Shown: positions 10,140 to 22,299 of the stretch, one piece after another | Numbering within the stretch: position 1 is the first letter of the stretch | Layout of the letters: every line of letters begins with the position of its first letter | DNA from: Zychaea mexicana | Taxonomy: Eukaryota; Mucoromycota; Mucoromycetes; Mucorales; Lichtheimiaceae | NCBI RefSeq assembly: GCF_025766255.1 | Contig: NW_026516791.1 | Span: forward strand, 1-64,000 | Direction of reading: 5' to 3' | DNA: 64,000 bases | The notes under the pieces: model-generated | Told to the model about the DNA's origin: nothing | Database searches by the model: none | What the model saw: only the letters and a program-made list of their open reading frames with translations | Translations under genes and position numbers: made by a program

Positions 10140-13100
10140 CTAAGTAAAAAGAGGTGGTGGTGGCAATGGTAGTGAGACGTTAGCTGGTGGATGAGATATG
10201 TTGTGGGGTGGTCGCTCAGAAGTAGATATTTGTGGTTGGTGATAAGCTGGCAATAATGCTGTTGATGGTGATGAGTAGTTAGAAGCCGAGGGTAAAGACG
10301 GAGATGACAAATGGTTATTAGAAGATAGAGGAGGGAACATAAGCGAATTTGTGCTAGATGGAATGACCTCTGCATTGACTGGTAAATTTGGAGAGGGCAT
10401 CAAGGTATTCTCCCTTCCTGGTGATTGTAGCTGTTGTCGCATTGTAGACGTTACGTTGTCGTTATTTCTGATGGATCGTACAGCAACTTGACTGGTGCAC
10501 CAAGCGTTATAATATGTTTTTAAGTTTCTGGCAGTTTTATAAAATACATCGATTCCATTTGCGTGTTCTCGATTCCACTGCTGAGCCATCTGCTTCCAGT
10601 TCAATGAAACTTGCTGGTCGCCATCACTGGAAAGTAAGGATGAGAATAGCGTATACTCTTTAGGAGTATGAACAGGTGTCACAGCGTACTTTGTTTGGAG
10701 CTTTGATGCAATACAAATATACATTTGTCGCTGCACGTTACTGGTCGATCCCTTGGGCAATGGGATATTTTCACTGAGCTTATGCGCCAGAAGTGGATCG
10801 GAACGTCGGTTATCTGGATCCGGAGAAACTTTTTGAATATTTATATCCTGAGCGGCATGAGGTAGAAAGGATGCGATACCAAATGATTCTCCAGACATTT
10901 TTAGATACAAGGAGTTCTTAACGAAGAGTGTACTGGAAGGATGATTATCATCGCGTTCTCCATTATCAATGCCGAGCAGTAGAAGCTTGTCACATATGAT
11001 CTGCAGCAGCCATGGATCGTAGTGACTTCGGTGTATCTTTCCATGTCTATTTTTTGTACCAACCTAAATGCGATATATATACACTAAGTATAAGTAAAAT
11101 TTTAAATAATACCATAGCTGTGTAAAAGTTACTTATGTCGATATTATGTCGTAATAGGTAGTCCGCCAACATACTATCAGTCATTTGTGGGCCTGCACCA
11201 AAAGAGCCAAACTTGCGAATAATATTTTGGTGAACACCACCTTCTAATGAGTTTGTTCCTCGGCTGCATCGATACATTGGAAGATTGTGCTTATCGACAC
11301 CAATTTTGAAGTATAGCAAGATTCCAGGTGGATCGGATACCTCTCCTGCTTCTATAGCTGCTAGAATACGGCGAGCTTGATCCCAAGCTTTCTTGTCAAA
11401 CAGTGGTCTACCAGTTTTTGCACATTCTAGACGACCATACTCAGCAAACAAGTTCTGAACAACAGAATGAAGCTCGTCAGCTGGGGGGGACGCTTCGTCG
11501 AACTCTTTGTAAAATCCATTCAGGTTTGCGAAGTAGCATATAATCCCATGAAAGGCCTTGTGTGCGTAAGTGATTCTCGATTCGTTGACGATCTTCATTG
11601 TTATTTATAAAAATGGCATCTCGAAGACGACAGGAAAACTCTTTTGCAAGACCATGTCGTTTCAAGATTTTAATCATATCCAGTAGATGGAATATATCTT
11701 TTAGAATTCTTGGGTTGCTGATATGTCGAATGGTTTGTGATGGGGTTACTGATGCTACCAGGAGTTGATTTGCAGATATGGTGGTTGTTGGTTGTGTAAA
11801 TAAATGTGTCGTTTCAGGCAAATTAGCTTCATCTTCTGAAGAAGACGACGACGACACGGATTGGCTATCATTCGCTTCTTGATTGTTGCTGGTATTCACG
11901 GCAGTAGAAGCTATTCGCTCGACGTCAACTGCGAAATCATTGACAGGTACTTCGCTGTGCAAGAGTGTGCATAATCTTGGATTCTCGGTGCGTAGGTGGG
12001 CCACTGGAGCTTGAATTGCAAATGGTACGTCTCCCATATCGGACAAGGCCTTCATTCTTGTAACATGTTTGCCGTTTACAAGCTTCTTTATCTTCACAAC
12101 AGCGCCCAGCACGCTGATTCTGTTGACCATAAATGTTATATGATCGTCGTAAATTGTCAGATCACTAACATATCCAAATGCGACTGGATTATCGAGATAT
12201 TGCAACGAACAATGAAGGTTGGCTAGTGGTGTGCGGATTGATTCGCCAAAGGTACTCAAGTTTTTCGTTGTATCGAATATTTGTAAAGATGCCCATGCAT
12301 CCAAGGCAGCATAGTATATCTGGTCGCTCGACAGTTGTGTAGACTCCCAGTTACTTAAGCACAAATTTGCGTCTTTACGTAAACCGGATCCCAGTACTCT
12401 TGCAGATATGGCTGATAAACCCAATGTGCCTCGCTCGATTATACCTCGCCTTCTACAGAAGCCGCCAAGCTCCAATGCTCCGTTCCAAGTGATTCCATAA
12501 TCACGGTTGAGCTTTTTAAGGTCTCCCTTGACGTTGCGGCCGGTCTTGATGATGTTTGGATCACGAATTAGAGAAGCGAGAGCGGCAGGAACGCACCCAG
12601 AAGACGGTTTCAAACGAAAAAGCCATACAGCATCTTTACATGCAACCTGTACCAGCGAAATTTTTCCAATTTGATGCGTGACAGAGCTGTACACCCACTC
12701 ACAGTCGAATCCCACAACAAGAGATTGATCAGAATTAATAGCGTGACTACGAATATTGTTAACTGCATCAGTGGCGTCAGGAGCGTCTTTAAGTACAGTT
12801 ATAGATACTGTGTCAGGTAATTGTAGAAATGGTCCTTGGTCATCGTTTTGTTGCAATTCGGCCGATCGTGTATTGTCTTTGTTATCGCTGTTATTGTTGT
12901 CATTGATGGGGCGCGTGAGTGACGGGATTGAGCGTTCTAGAAGATTCTGGTCGCCCTTCACATTATCAGTGAAGAATAGCTCTGGCATTGGATGGTTGTA
13001 TAGACGGTACGATTCGATCATCTCTTTTAACGGTCCTTCTAGATGGATGGTAGACTTTGTTGGCACCAATAATTGAAGCCGTATTTCCTCGTATTCGTTA

Positions 13101-14674
13101 CATACAGTATACAAAGCTGCGAATGCTGATGAGCCACCAAGTTTCGCCATATGCTTCGGAACTTTAAATGTGTGGTCTCCTTTCAGAATCAAACCACCAA
13201 GCTCTGATAACTCTTTATCGATGAGTGGGCGTAATTGTTCAATCAAGGCTGTGTATACAAGTCGTAAGTACGCAGTTGAAGGAACGTAACCAGCATATCC
13301 GTTTGGATCCTTGAAGCTCGAAAATGATGGGTACTTGACTTGACGGTTATTGTTGGCTAATTCGTAGAGAGTTGGATTCTTACGGCGATAGATAAGTGAA
13401 TTCAAGTATTGCAAATGAAGTCGTGCGTGGCGCAAAGTATGAAACTCGCGTAGCGCTCTCTGCAGCCGATAAACACCCATGCCATTTTGGACAACTGTCC
13501 GCAACAAGTCACCAAGATGTTTAGAAACAGCACTTCGATGTGTGAGGTACGCAGGGAATTCAGCCTGAAGATGTTCTGGGAGCTGCTCTATGATTTGATT
13601 ATCATGCACCATATAGTTTTTTATGCATTTTGTGTTTGAACAATTGTATCTATAAGACATGATATAGAAACATCTAAGCATACAGAAAGATTAGTTACAT
13701 AATTGAAATAAAAGAAAAGTAAAGCATCGTAATGTAATAGTACCTGTCAAGGTCAACAACACGACGAGCACATGGGTTATCAGCAGGTTCCTTTGACACC
13801 AAGTGCGAATCAACATTATTTTCCTTGCATATTGGACACTTCAACACTGCTTTTGTGATAAAATGGGGAGCCCATAAAAAAACGCGCGGACGATACAGTG
13901 GAATCGGATCAGCTTGCTTGGTGTTGTACAAAGAGAAATAAGGCGCTGGTGGCTCGATCCAAAACGGTTGCTGCTCACAGTATACTTTTGGCGGTTTAAA
14001 CCCATTTTGACATTCATCAATGATACGGGCGCGTAGTTCCATGAAATACTGACTACAAATTGGAGCTTTTTTATACGTTGTGTCATCCTCCACATTTTGA
14101 GCAACGTCACCAGCTTCACGGTCATCATCTTCTTCGTGCTCGCATTCAACTTCGGCCTCTATACTTTCAACCTCTAAATCGCGCACTAGACTCCCAAGGC
14201 CCAAAATTTGATCCTCGTTGTGCTCGTCACATGTAGAAGATGGCTATAGTGAAAAGCAAGAGCCCATATTTTGATAAGATATTTAGAAATCATGTATGCA
14301 GTAACCGGTGTTATCAAAGAACGAGTTTCGCTTACCACGACGCGTTCAAGAACCGTGTGGCATATTTGACGGTAGTGATGGGATTTCATTTTCTCGTGGA
14401 TGAATATTCTAAATATTTGGTTCGATTTTGTAAGAGACTACTGCACACATTTAAAAGTACAGTTCACTGCTGCATCTTATTATGACCTTACCGTTGTATT
14501 AGTGATTACATTATCGTCGACTGCACTTGCAGATTTCGCAACCCCACTAAAATCGAGTACGCTTTGATCAAGAGGTCTCGTCTTTTTCAGTTTGCACCCA
14601 GCATTTGGGTTTTTACCACCAGCTTTGCGGCCTCTTTTTTTAAAGTTAATATTGTAGGGCTCTCTGTCGCTCAT
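10140..14674 (-). pseudogene. DDE-like protein with zinc domain and embedded 3'-5' exonuclease
   Basis: Exons on the minus strand: 14674-14492, 14437-14336, 14243-13744, 13673-11137 and 11063-10140. The first four join in frame. A zinc cluster (CPIC ... C ... C...C) spans the 13674-13743 intron and resembles the fungal domain annotated DUF6729. DDE-like residues are seen in KGDHTFK (about 13180), FFTDN (about 12975) and RGTNSLEGG (about 11250). Between the second D and the E lies a DEDDy exonuclease with FDCEW (about 12700), KGDLKKL (about 12525) and YYAALDAW (about 12305). The last exon holds a Trp/Tyr-rich helical motif (NWKQMAQQWN). A C7 run at 11483-11489 shifts the frame, and the last intron has an ATAAGT donor. 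It starts at MSDRE, the first ATG of the open first exon. Confidence 0.65.
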
Positions 14675-14894
14675 GTCTTTTGATACAAGATAAAAAGAAG
14701 AAAAGGATGAAGTAGTCAAGTTTTCTCATAGTGTGAGAATATATTTATGCAAGAAAAAACCCAAACAGCACTACTTTACCAAAATAGGATCGTTGTACTA
14801 GTAGACTACGTGATACAATTCTCACTATCTCGAATTCTCATAGGTGAACTTAAACACTATCTCGAATTATGATTCGCTAAGGTGTAGGTCCGGC

Positions 14895-17440
14895 TACTTT
14901 ACTCCCGCCCCAAATGGTCAATAACCATTCCGAGTCGTATGGTACTTATGTTAATTTGGTCCGAGAGATCATGTTGGTACTCGTCACCGAGGAGAAAGAT
15001 CCTGTCAAAGGTCCCACTGGTTTTGCGCTTTACCGCCATCTTATTTTCTATACGCTCGACCACACCAGTAAGTTTAGAAATGTACGCCTTGTGACGCCGA
15101 CTATTGCAATGCTCATGTACTGGTGCCGACTCACAGTCTTGTACAAGATGTGGTCGGATCATTAGCAGAATCCAACTGTCCCTCTTGATGTGTATGTATC
15201 TAATTAAACAAGCGCTGCTTTTAGATAGCTAAACTAGAATCATATTTTATATAGAACTGCCAAAAAATACGAGATGTATCTCCAGGATGGAAAGCCAACA
15301 GCTTTTAATGCATTACATGAGGTCATGTGGATTGCCACGACGGCAGCAGGCGACGAGCCCCGGCTCCCTCGCATTCTCTGGATTCCGGACAGCAACTATC
15401 GCAAACTCGATGTGGCCAACACCAGTGACAAGATATCAATTGATCATTTGCGGATTTGTATCGAGCTTTGCATGGAAGAAATGAAAAACATGATGAATTC
15501 GCCGGATAGCTCTTTTGGCTTAGGCAACATTGAGGATAACATACTAGGACTTTGTAAAGGAGATACCCACAACATCGGTGACAATATGGGCTTTGCCGAT
15601 GTTGGTTACTCCTACATCAGCGACCCACGTAATAGATTTGCTAACATGCACCACACCCTCGTCTTGACCCTTTTGAAACAAACACTATGGCAGAGAATCT
15701 ATGTAGATACCATCGACGCTACTGGTACCATCTCGTGGAAAAAGCCGGCACTCTACGCGTGGTTGGAAAGATGTATCCAGCTCCAAAGGCTCTTGATTGT
15801 TGCAATCCATCTGAGTTATGGTCAGCCCTGCTGAGGAGAAGAATTGGCCTTGCTGTCTATATCCAACACTCCATACGCCGATCGGTCTCTTCTTTGGGGC
15901 GTTGCATACAATACCATCATGATCATTACGCGATACAACAAGAGTCGAGAGCTCGCCTACTCTGACAAGTATATACAGTAGCTTGTTACGTGCCACACAA
16001 GCTCGCTGTACTGTTGACAGGTTATCTGACCTTTTTTCAACCGCTGGAATGGTAAGCAAAAGTTATCAAACAAACTAATACCCAACCAAAACCTAACTCG
16101 CGTGATTTCTTTAGCATGTTTACTGGCGAGCTTTATGGACAGGATGCACGTCTTGCTTGTATAGAGCGATTGTTTATCGAGCGTGGCGTTCCCATGACTG
16201 GCAAGAAAATACATCGTATCTTTGCCCGGGCTTATGCCCAAAAAGTGGATCCCCCTTTGTCATTTGCCGATCACCACCACGTTGCAATTGCATTTGCCCG
16301 ACAGCTGATCGGTGCAAAAATGACACTACAACATATCGGCGAGGAGGAGCTTGGTATCTAAGCTGGCCACTCGACAGCTACAGCAGGTTTGGAATATGCC
16401 AGAAGCAACATTGACAGCAGGTTCATAGACCCTATCATGGCGCAAAAGTATTTTGAAGTGAGCAGAAAATGGCACGCTGTTTTGGGTAAGTCAACAAAAA
16501 TGTAACAGTAATGAAAGACGTGCGTGGTAAACTCATCAACCTGCACTACTGTATATAGGCATGGGGAATGACAAGTCCAAGGATCTATCCGACCCATTGC
16601 ATCGTCGCACGCAAGCTATAAAATATGTCAACTAACTTATTGAAGAAAACACGGCAATTTTTGAGGCATGAAACCTAGCTTTGATGAGGAACATGATCAT
16701 GGAGGATATGCACCGTCGAGGTAAGATATCATTTCATTATGATTCGTGATTTTCAAGAGTCGGCTTATTAACAAATCATGAACTTTTAGCACGATATGCA
16801 ATTGCGAACGGAGAGCCAGAGGTTCATGCTGTCAATAACCAAAGTGTCGCCAATGATTTGAGCAGCAGATCACTGCAAATGTCTAGCGAAGCAAGGGCTC
16901 TCCTAGGACTGCAGCGTCTGATGAACGATCACAATGCAAGTTTTCGATCTGACATTCAGCGCGACGCAATGATTGCAGCAATCAAAGGGCAAGAAAACAT
17001 CCTCATTGTACTGCCTACTGGTGGTGGCAAGTCAGCAGTATTTATGACGCCTGCTATGGTGGAGCCAGATAGAACAGTGGTTTGGTGGTCCCCATCATAT
17101 TACTCCAGTTGGACATGCCGCACCGTTTGTCAAGGTCAAGGATCAATTACTATACATACGATGGTGGCGAGATAAAACATGGAATCATGCTCTCTGCTCA
17201 AATCATCCTCGTCACACCGGACAATGCAAAGGCCCCCCAGTTCATCAGTATGCTGCAAACAATATGTGCAGAAGGCCATATCAGCAGAATCGTCATTGAC
17301 GAGGCTCATTCGGCACTCACATAGAGCTCATTTAGGCCTGCTATGAATGACCTTGAAAAACTTCGCCAGGTATCTATACCAATGGTCTTTCTCTCTACTA
17401 CATTGCCGCTGTCGATGGAAAACAGGTTGCGGGTATATTC
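14895..17440 (+). pseudogene. RecQ/telomere-linked-type helicase, decayed
   Basis: The N-terminal part (14914-15165 and 15274-15834) and middle part (about 16100-16490, with an AGHSTATAG-like segment) match the long N-terminal region of fungal telomere-linked RecQ-like helicases as I remember it. The helicase core begins near 16930 with a Q-rich entry motif, Walker A PTGGGKS (about 17015) and the DEAH box IDEAHSALT (about 17295). Stops at 15832 (TGA), 16359 (TAA), 16669 (TGA) and 17322 (TAG), plus frame changes near 15980 and 17095, break it. The C-terminal helicase half is absent: the frame ends in an AT-rich block at about 17440. Introns such as 16051-16114 (GTAAGC to TTTAG) are still visible. 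These stops are the C-to-T type seen in the Helitrons. Confidence 0.6.
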
Positions 17441-18430
17441 GTAGTTGTAAAATTACAACACTTTATAAATATTTTGAGAAATATTTAATTTTTTATCTAT
17501 TTCGGAGTTTGAAATTGGATGTACTGAATAATTTTATTTAATATATTCATAAATATGTAAATAAATATATATTTAAGAAAGATATTCTTTTAAAAATAAT
17601 AAAACATGAAGAATTAATTAAATAGTTAATAAATTTAAGAGAACTATTTCTAAAAAAATGAGTTATCATATATTACTTATGTAATAATATAAAAATAAAA
17701 TACATAAATAATATGTCTTATTTATATATAGTATATATAACACCCTCTCTCTTCTTCCTTCCAGTCTTTAAAATCTTCTATTTTAAACCTAAGAATGAAG
17801 TTCTTCTAGGACCTTCAGGTCCGATATTAAATATTAATATAAATTTAATCTTAATATGAAAAATACCAGCTGGTATTTTTCTAATAGTAGTATTATATTT
17901 TAGATTCGCGTTGCTCATAGAAAACCTTCAGTTTTTGTTTTTGTCTTCGACGGACTGGAAGGAAGGAGAAGAAGAGAGAGGAATTATTAATAATGATTAT
18001 TTATCCTTTTTGATGAATAGTTATCTTCTTAAAATAAATTGGAATTTTTTAATTGAGATTTTCTTGTATTTATTTTATTTAACATTTTTGAATTATACTT
18101 TTAAAAATGAAATATTCGTGATGACTAATTATTTTTATAATTCAGAATAATTCGTATTTTAATAGTTTTTATATTAAGAATAAGATTTTATATTTAAATA
18201 AAAAAAAATACAAAATTAAATTGACTAACATGTTTTTGACGATTTATTTTAAAAAGAAGGTTCTTTACGTAAAATATAATTTCCTTTCATAATGATATTT
18301 TCTTCTAGAATAAAAAAAGAAAAAGTATTATAATATTGAAAAATTTTTACATATTATAAATTCTTTAGTACCCATAAAAATATTAAATATTTATAATTAT
18401 AGGTATAACCCTGATGTGTGACAACGTGCC
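17441..18430. other. AT-rich insert with nested inverted repeats, no gene
   Basis: This block of nearly 1 kb ends the RecQ-like frame and holds no convincing gene. A polypyrimidine arm at 17747-17769 (CCTCTCTCTTCTTCC...) is complementary to 17952-17980, apart from five extra bases in the right arm. Inside lie two short palindromes: GGACCT-TC-AGGTCC (about 17818-17831) and AAAATACCAGCTGGTATTTT (about 17861-17880). The open frame at 17911-18150 is an AT-rich chance frame. The block may be a non-autonomous insertion. Confidence 0.45.
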
Positions 18431-18537
18431 GGCTTTGAGTATTTTGTAGAGGTTGAGTGTAAAACAAGCACATATAAGTATTAAAAACTAGTTGTCCCAG
18501 GTTTTTTTCCCCGCTCCTTTAAGTTTTCTTGAAGAAT

Positions 18538-19124
18538 ATGCCTTTTGTTGGTGTGGTAACTGGTGTAATTTCCTCCGAAATTCGAAGCGGTATGCGGCGC
18601 GAGCATCCTTGGATGAGCTTTTCTCTGAACATAGATGGTGGTTTTATAACAGTATGTGTTTGTTTTTGTTTTTGTTTGAGTGATGTGGTGAGGGATATAT
18701 GTGGTCATGATAGGATGTTACTGTAATTGTGGTGTTACTAATTGTGATGCTAAAGGTGTGGGCAGGAAATCTAGAAGTAATGGACGCTATTCTGGATCTT
18801 CAGCTTGTGGAAGGGATGTCTGTTGTGTGCCAGGGTGAAGTCAAACTAAGCAGACGGCGAAAGCAAGATAGGCTTTTTAACACGTATGTTTCGATGTCTG
18901 CGTTGCAGCTTCGCAGAGGGGTGCAGTGGCAAGTCGAGTTGGAAGGTGATAGTGGGTATGTCGACAGCAATCCAGTAACAAACAAAAGGGTATTGAAAAG
19001 GCTGCGACACACCAACATTGTTCCCAGGGAACTTACTGGACTAGAAAAGGCAAGAATAGACACTTTGACTGCGGCTGCCACAGTGGAAACCTTTGACGAG
19101 TTTGGGTATGTTGGTGCGGCCTGA
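18538..19124 (+). CDS. SSB-like OB-fold protein A
   Basis: Two exons, 18538-18651 and 18756-19124, with a GTATGT...TAAAG intron joined in phase 0. The product is about 161 residues. Its N-terminal part (GVVTGVISSEIR ... FITVWAGN) and middle (EGMSVVCQGEVKL ... LRRGVQWQVE) align by eye with the proteins at 36876-37822 and 60686-61462: a short beta-rich GV-T-GV start, a hydrophobic strand before the intron, an EG-I-V-G strand about 25 residues later, and an L-W strand. This is the layout of a single-stranded-DNA-binding OB fold. That call is inference from strand pattern, not from a catalytic motif. The intron position matches that of protein B. No stop or frameshift is seen. Confidence 0.55.
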
Positions 19125-19199
19125 GCTCCGTTGAACTTAGTGGAGGCCCTAGGCCGAAAGGTTCTAAAGCCAGAAAGCATCAAGCAAGAGGATATCTAA

Positions 19200-19738
19200 T
19201 GGGCAATCGGACATCTTGTCCTGAGAGAAGAATAAATAATAAGTTTAGATTATGATAATAAATTATATTTTATAAAAAGAATATAATTATAAAAATTAAA
19301 TGGAAATTATAACTTTATATTTTTATATGAAGAAATATTTTAATTTATTTTAATTTTTATATTAGTTAATTATATTTTTATGATTTTTTTTAAATTTGAA
19401 AAAAAGTTTTTTTTATTTTGTTTTAGAAAAAATAATTACCATTTAGTGTTTATTCATATTGAATAAAAAAATATAAAACAAAACATAATTTATTTATTAA
19501 TTGAACTGGCGGAACGGTAGTAAGCATTCCCCCCCTTTAGTTGAGGACGAAGGACGAAAACTAACTTGACAATGAGATTTAGAGATGGAAGGTTGCAGGG
19601 GGAGGCAAGCCTTTCATGGGGTAATTAAAACAACAACAACCTTCCTTAAATATAATTTATTATTTATTTTACTGTTATTAATTATTCATCAGAGGCAAAG
19701 AACAGCAATTTTTCGACTCATTTATATTGAGTTTAGAA
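19200..19738. other. AT-rich spacer with one R2 repeat
   Basis: No gene seen. At 19504-19570 lies a diverged copy of the R2 repeat (GGCGGAACGGTAGTAAGC), also present at 23442-23566 (minus) and 29658-29785 (plus). The rest is A/T-rich with a short GA-rich piece near 19585-19620. Confidence 0.5.
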
Positions 19739-19739
19739 T

Positions 19740-19935
19740 ACAATAGCAACAAAAGCAACAACAACAACAATAACAATAACGACTACAACGACTACAACAA
19801 CGACGACAACAACGACGACAATGACAACAACAACGATAACAACAATGACAATGACAACAACGACAATAACGACAACAAGGATGACAACAACACGATAAGC
19901 ATAAGAAGAACAAAAGCAAGAACAAGAACAAGAAC
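19740..19935 (+). repeat. AAC/GAC trinucleotide-type microsatellite
   Basis: An irregular array of AAC, GAC and AAT triplets, ending in AAGAAC units. It opens an Asn/Asp-rich frame in one direction and Val/Ile-rich frames in the other; both are artefacts of the repeat. After 19935 about 30 codons look protein-like (SGANHVKVAELSDVLVRW) and could be the last exon of an unknown gene. Confidence 0.75.
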
Positions 19936-20039
19936 AACAAGAGTGGTGCAAACCACGTTAAAGTTGCTGAGTTGTCAGATGTACTCGTACGATGGATAGC
20001 TGGGAGCGCTCGTGATATTCATGCTTTTGTTTGGTAAAG

Positions 20040-20706
20040 AGGAAAAAGAGTAGAGCAGTGCTGTTCTTTTTCAGTGGCACAGTCACTCAAAGACAGCAAG
20101 AACATCACGGTTCACTATAGTCTTTGTCATCTTCAGATGTCATTGTTTGGTTATCCATATGTATGCTGGTTATCAAGCTAAGTAATGAAATGGAGATCCT
20201 TCTGTTTTTATTTCTTTTACTAGTGCTCTCACACAATCCGTTGTATCAGCAATCCGACAAAAGAACTGCCGTTCACAGCACATCTTCTAACCCGCTCAGA
20301 CAGTAGCTTTTCTCTTTTTTGAAATTGATTATCTTTATTCAAAATTTCTGTTCTTCTAGTTCAACACTGTTGCCTTCAGCACACCAAGACCGGCACTCGA
20401 AATTATATACCTACATCACTCATCCACCACCAGTATGCCCAACACAACAGATCCTGCCCAGAAATCACTTTTAACCACTTACCTGGATCCTCACACGTAA
20501 CAAAGATATAAGGCTCAAGCTCATCCAGCAATACATATAGAGTACCTTATCACACCAACAGCATCTCGATATAGCTATATGGTCAATAGCCTTGCACTTG
20601 TTTCATAAACAAACAGAATAACTGCCCATTTAAATTCCTCTGCCACCATCGCTAATACCCATAATAGCTGCTGTATTCGATCATACGTTTACATACACTC
20701 GTTTAT
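20040..20706. other. no recognised feature
   Basis: Mixed-composition sequence with many short frames and no homology I can recognise. It is the left flank of element X-a. Exonic remnants are possible but cannot be supported. Confidence 0.4.
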
Positions 20707-20884
20707 AGGGACCGGTTGAGGTTATAATGATTATGCTCCGGTTTATTGGTACTAATTTGACGAATAGCCACAATAAGTTGGTGTAACCAAATTTCTCATA
20801 AAATTAAATTTGTATGTCTTGGCATGCATATATTTAAAAATTTTAAAAAAATAAAAATTGAAATTTTTTTAATATATATATATA
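20707..20884 (+). mobile_element. X-a, left end fragment
   Basis: This starts with GGGACCGGTTGAGGTTATAA, as does X-b on the minus strand (50489 leftward), and ends in the AAAATTGA + T-run promoter block and a TATATATA run. The next base begins the D composite. The matching right end of an X element (the last codons and tail sequence seen in X-b at 43031-43180) is found at 29134-29310, on the far side of D. X-a therefore appears to be an X element split by D, with most of its coding part lost. Confidence 0.65.
20854..20861 (+). promoter_or_regulatory. AAAATTGA motif, X-a
   Basis: This is the promoter-like 8-mer, followed by a T-run and TATATA. In this copy the coding region downstream has been replaced by D. 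Confidence 0.4.
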
Positions 20885-20949
20885 CAGGATTTTTCATCTC
20901 CTAGCGGACGTTTGAACTTTTATTTAGGCAGAAGGGATTTAATTTTAGG

Positions 20950-21400
20950 CAGCATGGACATGAATGTTAATCAAAGCGGACATGAATAAAAGTTAATCTG
21001 GACATGAATAATAATTGATCTAGACATAAATGAAAATCGAGCTGGACATGAATGAAAATTGGGCTGGACATGAATGAAAATCGATCTAGACATAAATGAA
21101 AATCAAGCTGGACATGAATGAAAATCGAGCTGGACATGAATAAAGATCGATCTGGACATGAATATAAAACGATCTGGACATGAATATAAATCGACCTGGA
21201 CATGAATATAAATCGACCTGGACATGAATATAAATCGATCTGGACATGAGTAAAATCAATCTGGACAAAATAAAATCAATCTATACATGAATGAAAATCA
21301 TTCTGGATAAGAATAATAATCAATCTAAACATGAATAATAGACAACCTGGACATAATAACAGTCAACCTGGACATACTTTTAGTCAACCAAGACATAATA
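20950..21400 (+). repeat. 22-bp tandem array in left D arm
   Basis: About 18 degenerate units of the form ATCGATCTGGACATGAATGA(A)A, with the core GGACATGAAT. Units diverge toward the inner end. Reverse-strand frames through the array give repetitive peptides that have no other support. Confidence 0.85.
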
Positions 21401-22299
21401 AAAGTTGAAGTAGATAATATATTAAGTGTAGCAGAGCAGAATATTTGAGTACTTAAGATTTTCAATTCAAGTCAAGACATAATAGAAGTTAAGCAGTACA
21501 AAGCCAATGTCAAGATGTAGTAGTATGGCTGTTTCACTCGTGACAAGAAGCTTGTAAGCTAATGTACAGGAAATGGCAAGGGTGCGTCAGAGACTCACTG
21601 TATGCATAAGCCTATTTTGCTGCTGTGGGAACAGGGCCTGAGCGTTTCCCCTCATTTCATTTTACCTGGGTTGAGTTTGAAACAGATTGGAGGCTGGTGG
21701 CTGAGGTAGGTGGAAAGTGTGGGGTTTGTTAGCAGCAGTAGGGATCTTTTTTTTTCTCATTAGCATTCGCCATGGCAAATCAACAGCTGCGACACACACT
21801 TGTAAATGGCTCCTACTCTCTTCACGATGAACAAAAAACAAGGAAAACAAAACGGCGCAATCCATGGATTTATTAAAAAACGAAATGAAGGTAACTGTTT
21901 TCTTAAGAAAAGCATGTGCTCAAGATTTGTAAGGAGTAGACCGCCATTACTGCTGCTTAAAAAAAACGCTGGGTAAGTGAACAAGGGAAGGAAAAGGTTA
22001 TCGGTTGTGCTTGGGGTATAGCTTTAGTGGACATATGCCCATTCAGAATTACTGCTTCTTTCTCTTTTTCTCTGTATATACGTGATGCACCATCTTGCAC
22101 CAATCCAACGTCAAATGTACGTGCATAATACAACATCGTCCTCTACCTGCACAAACCATTCGTACTCACAACAAGAACGATGCAACAATCTTCTTCTCCA
22201 TTACTCAAACACAATCATATACAACATGACAATGATCCGCTATTGGCTTGCAAAACATATAGCCTGACGCGAATACTTTTTACCTTTTACATATACCAA

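Noticed and set aside
19722..19951. Cys/Val-rich ORFs at 19.7-19.95 kb
   Set aside because: Reverse readings of the AAC/GAC microsatellite.
20967..21268. Repetitive proteins on the reverse strand of the D array
   Set aside because: Overlapping frames through a tandem repeat in a second reading direction, with no start context and no motif. Artefacts.
20950..21400. CRISPR-like array of 22-bp repeats
   Set aside because: Units are head-to-tail with no distinct spacers, degenerate along the array, sit in inverted copies in D arms, and the setting is a fungal genome.
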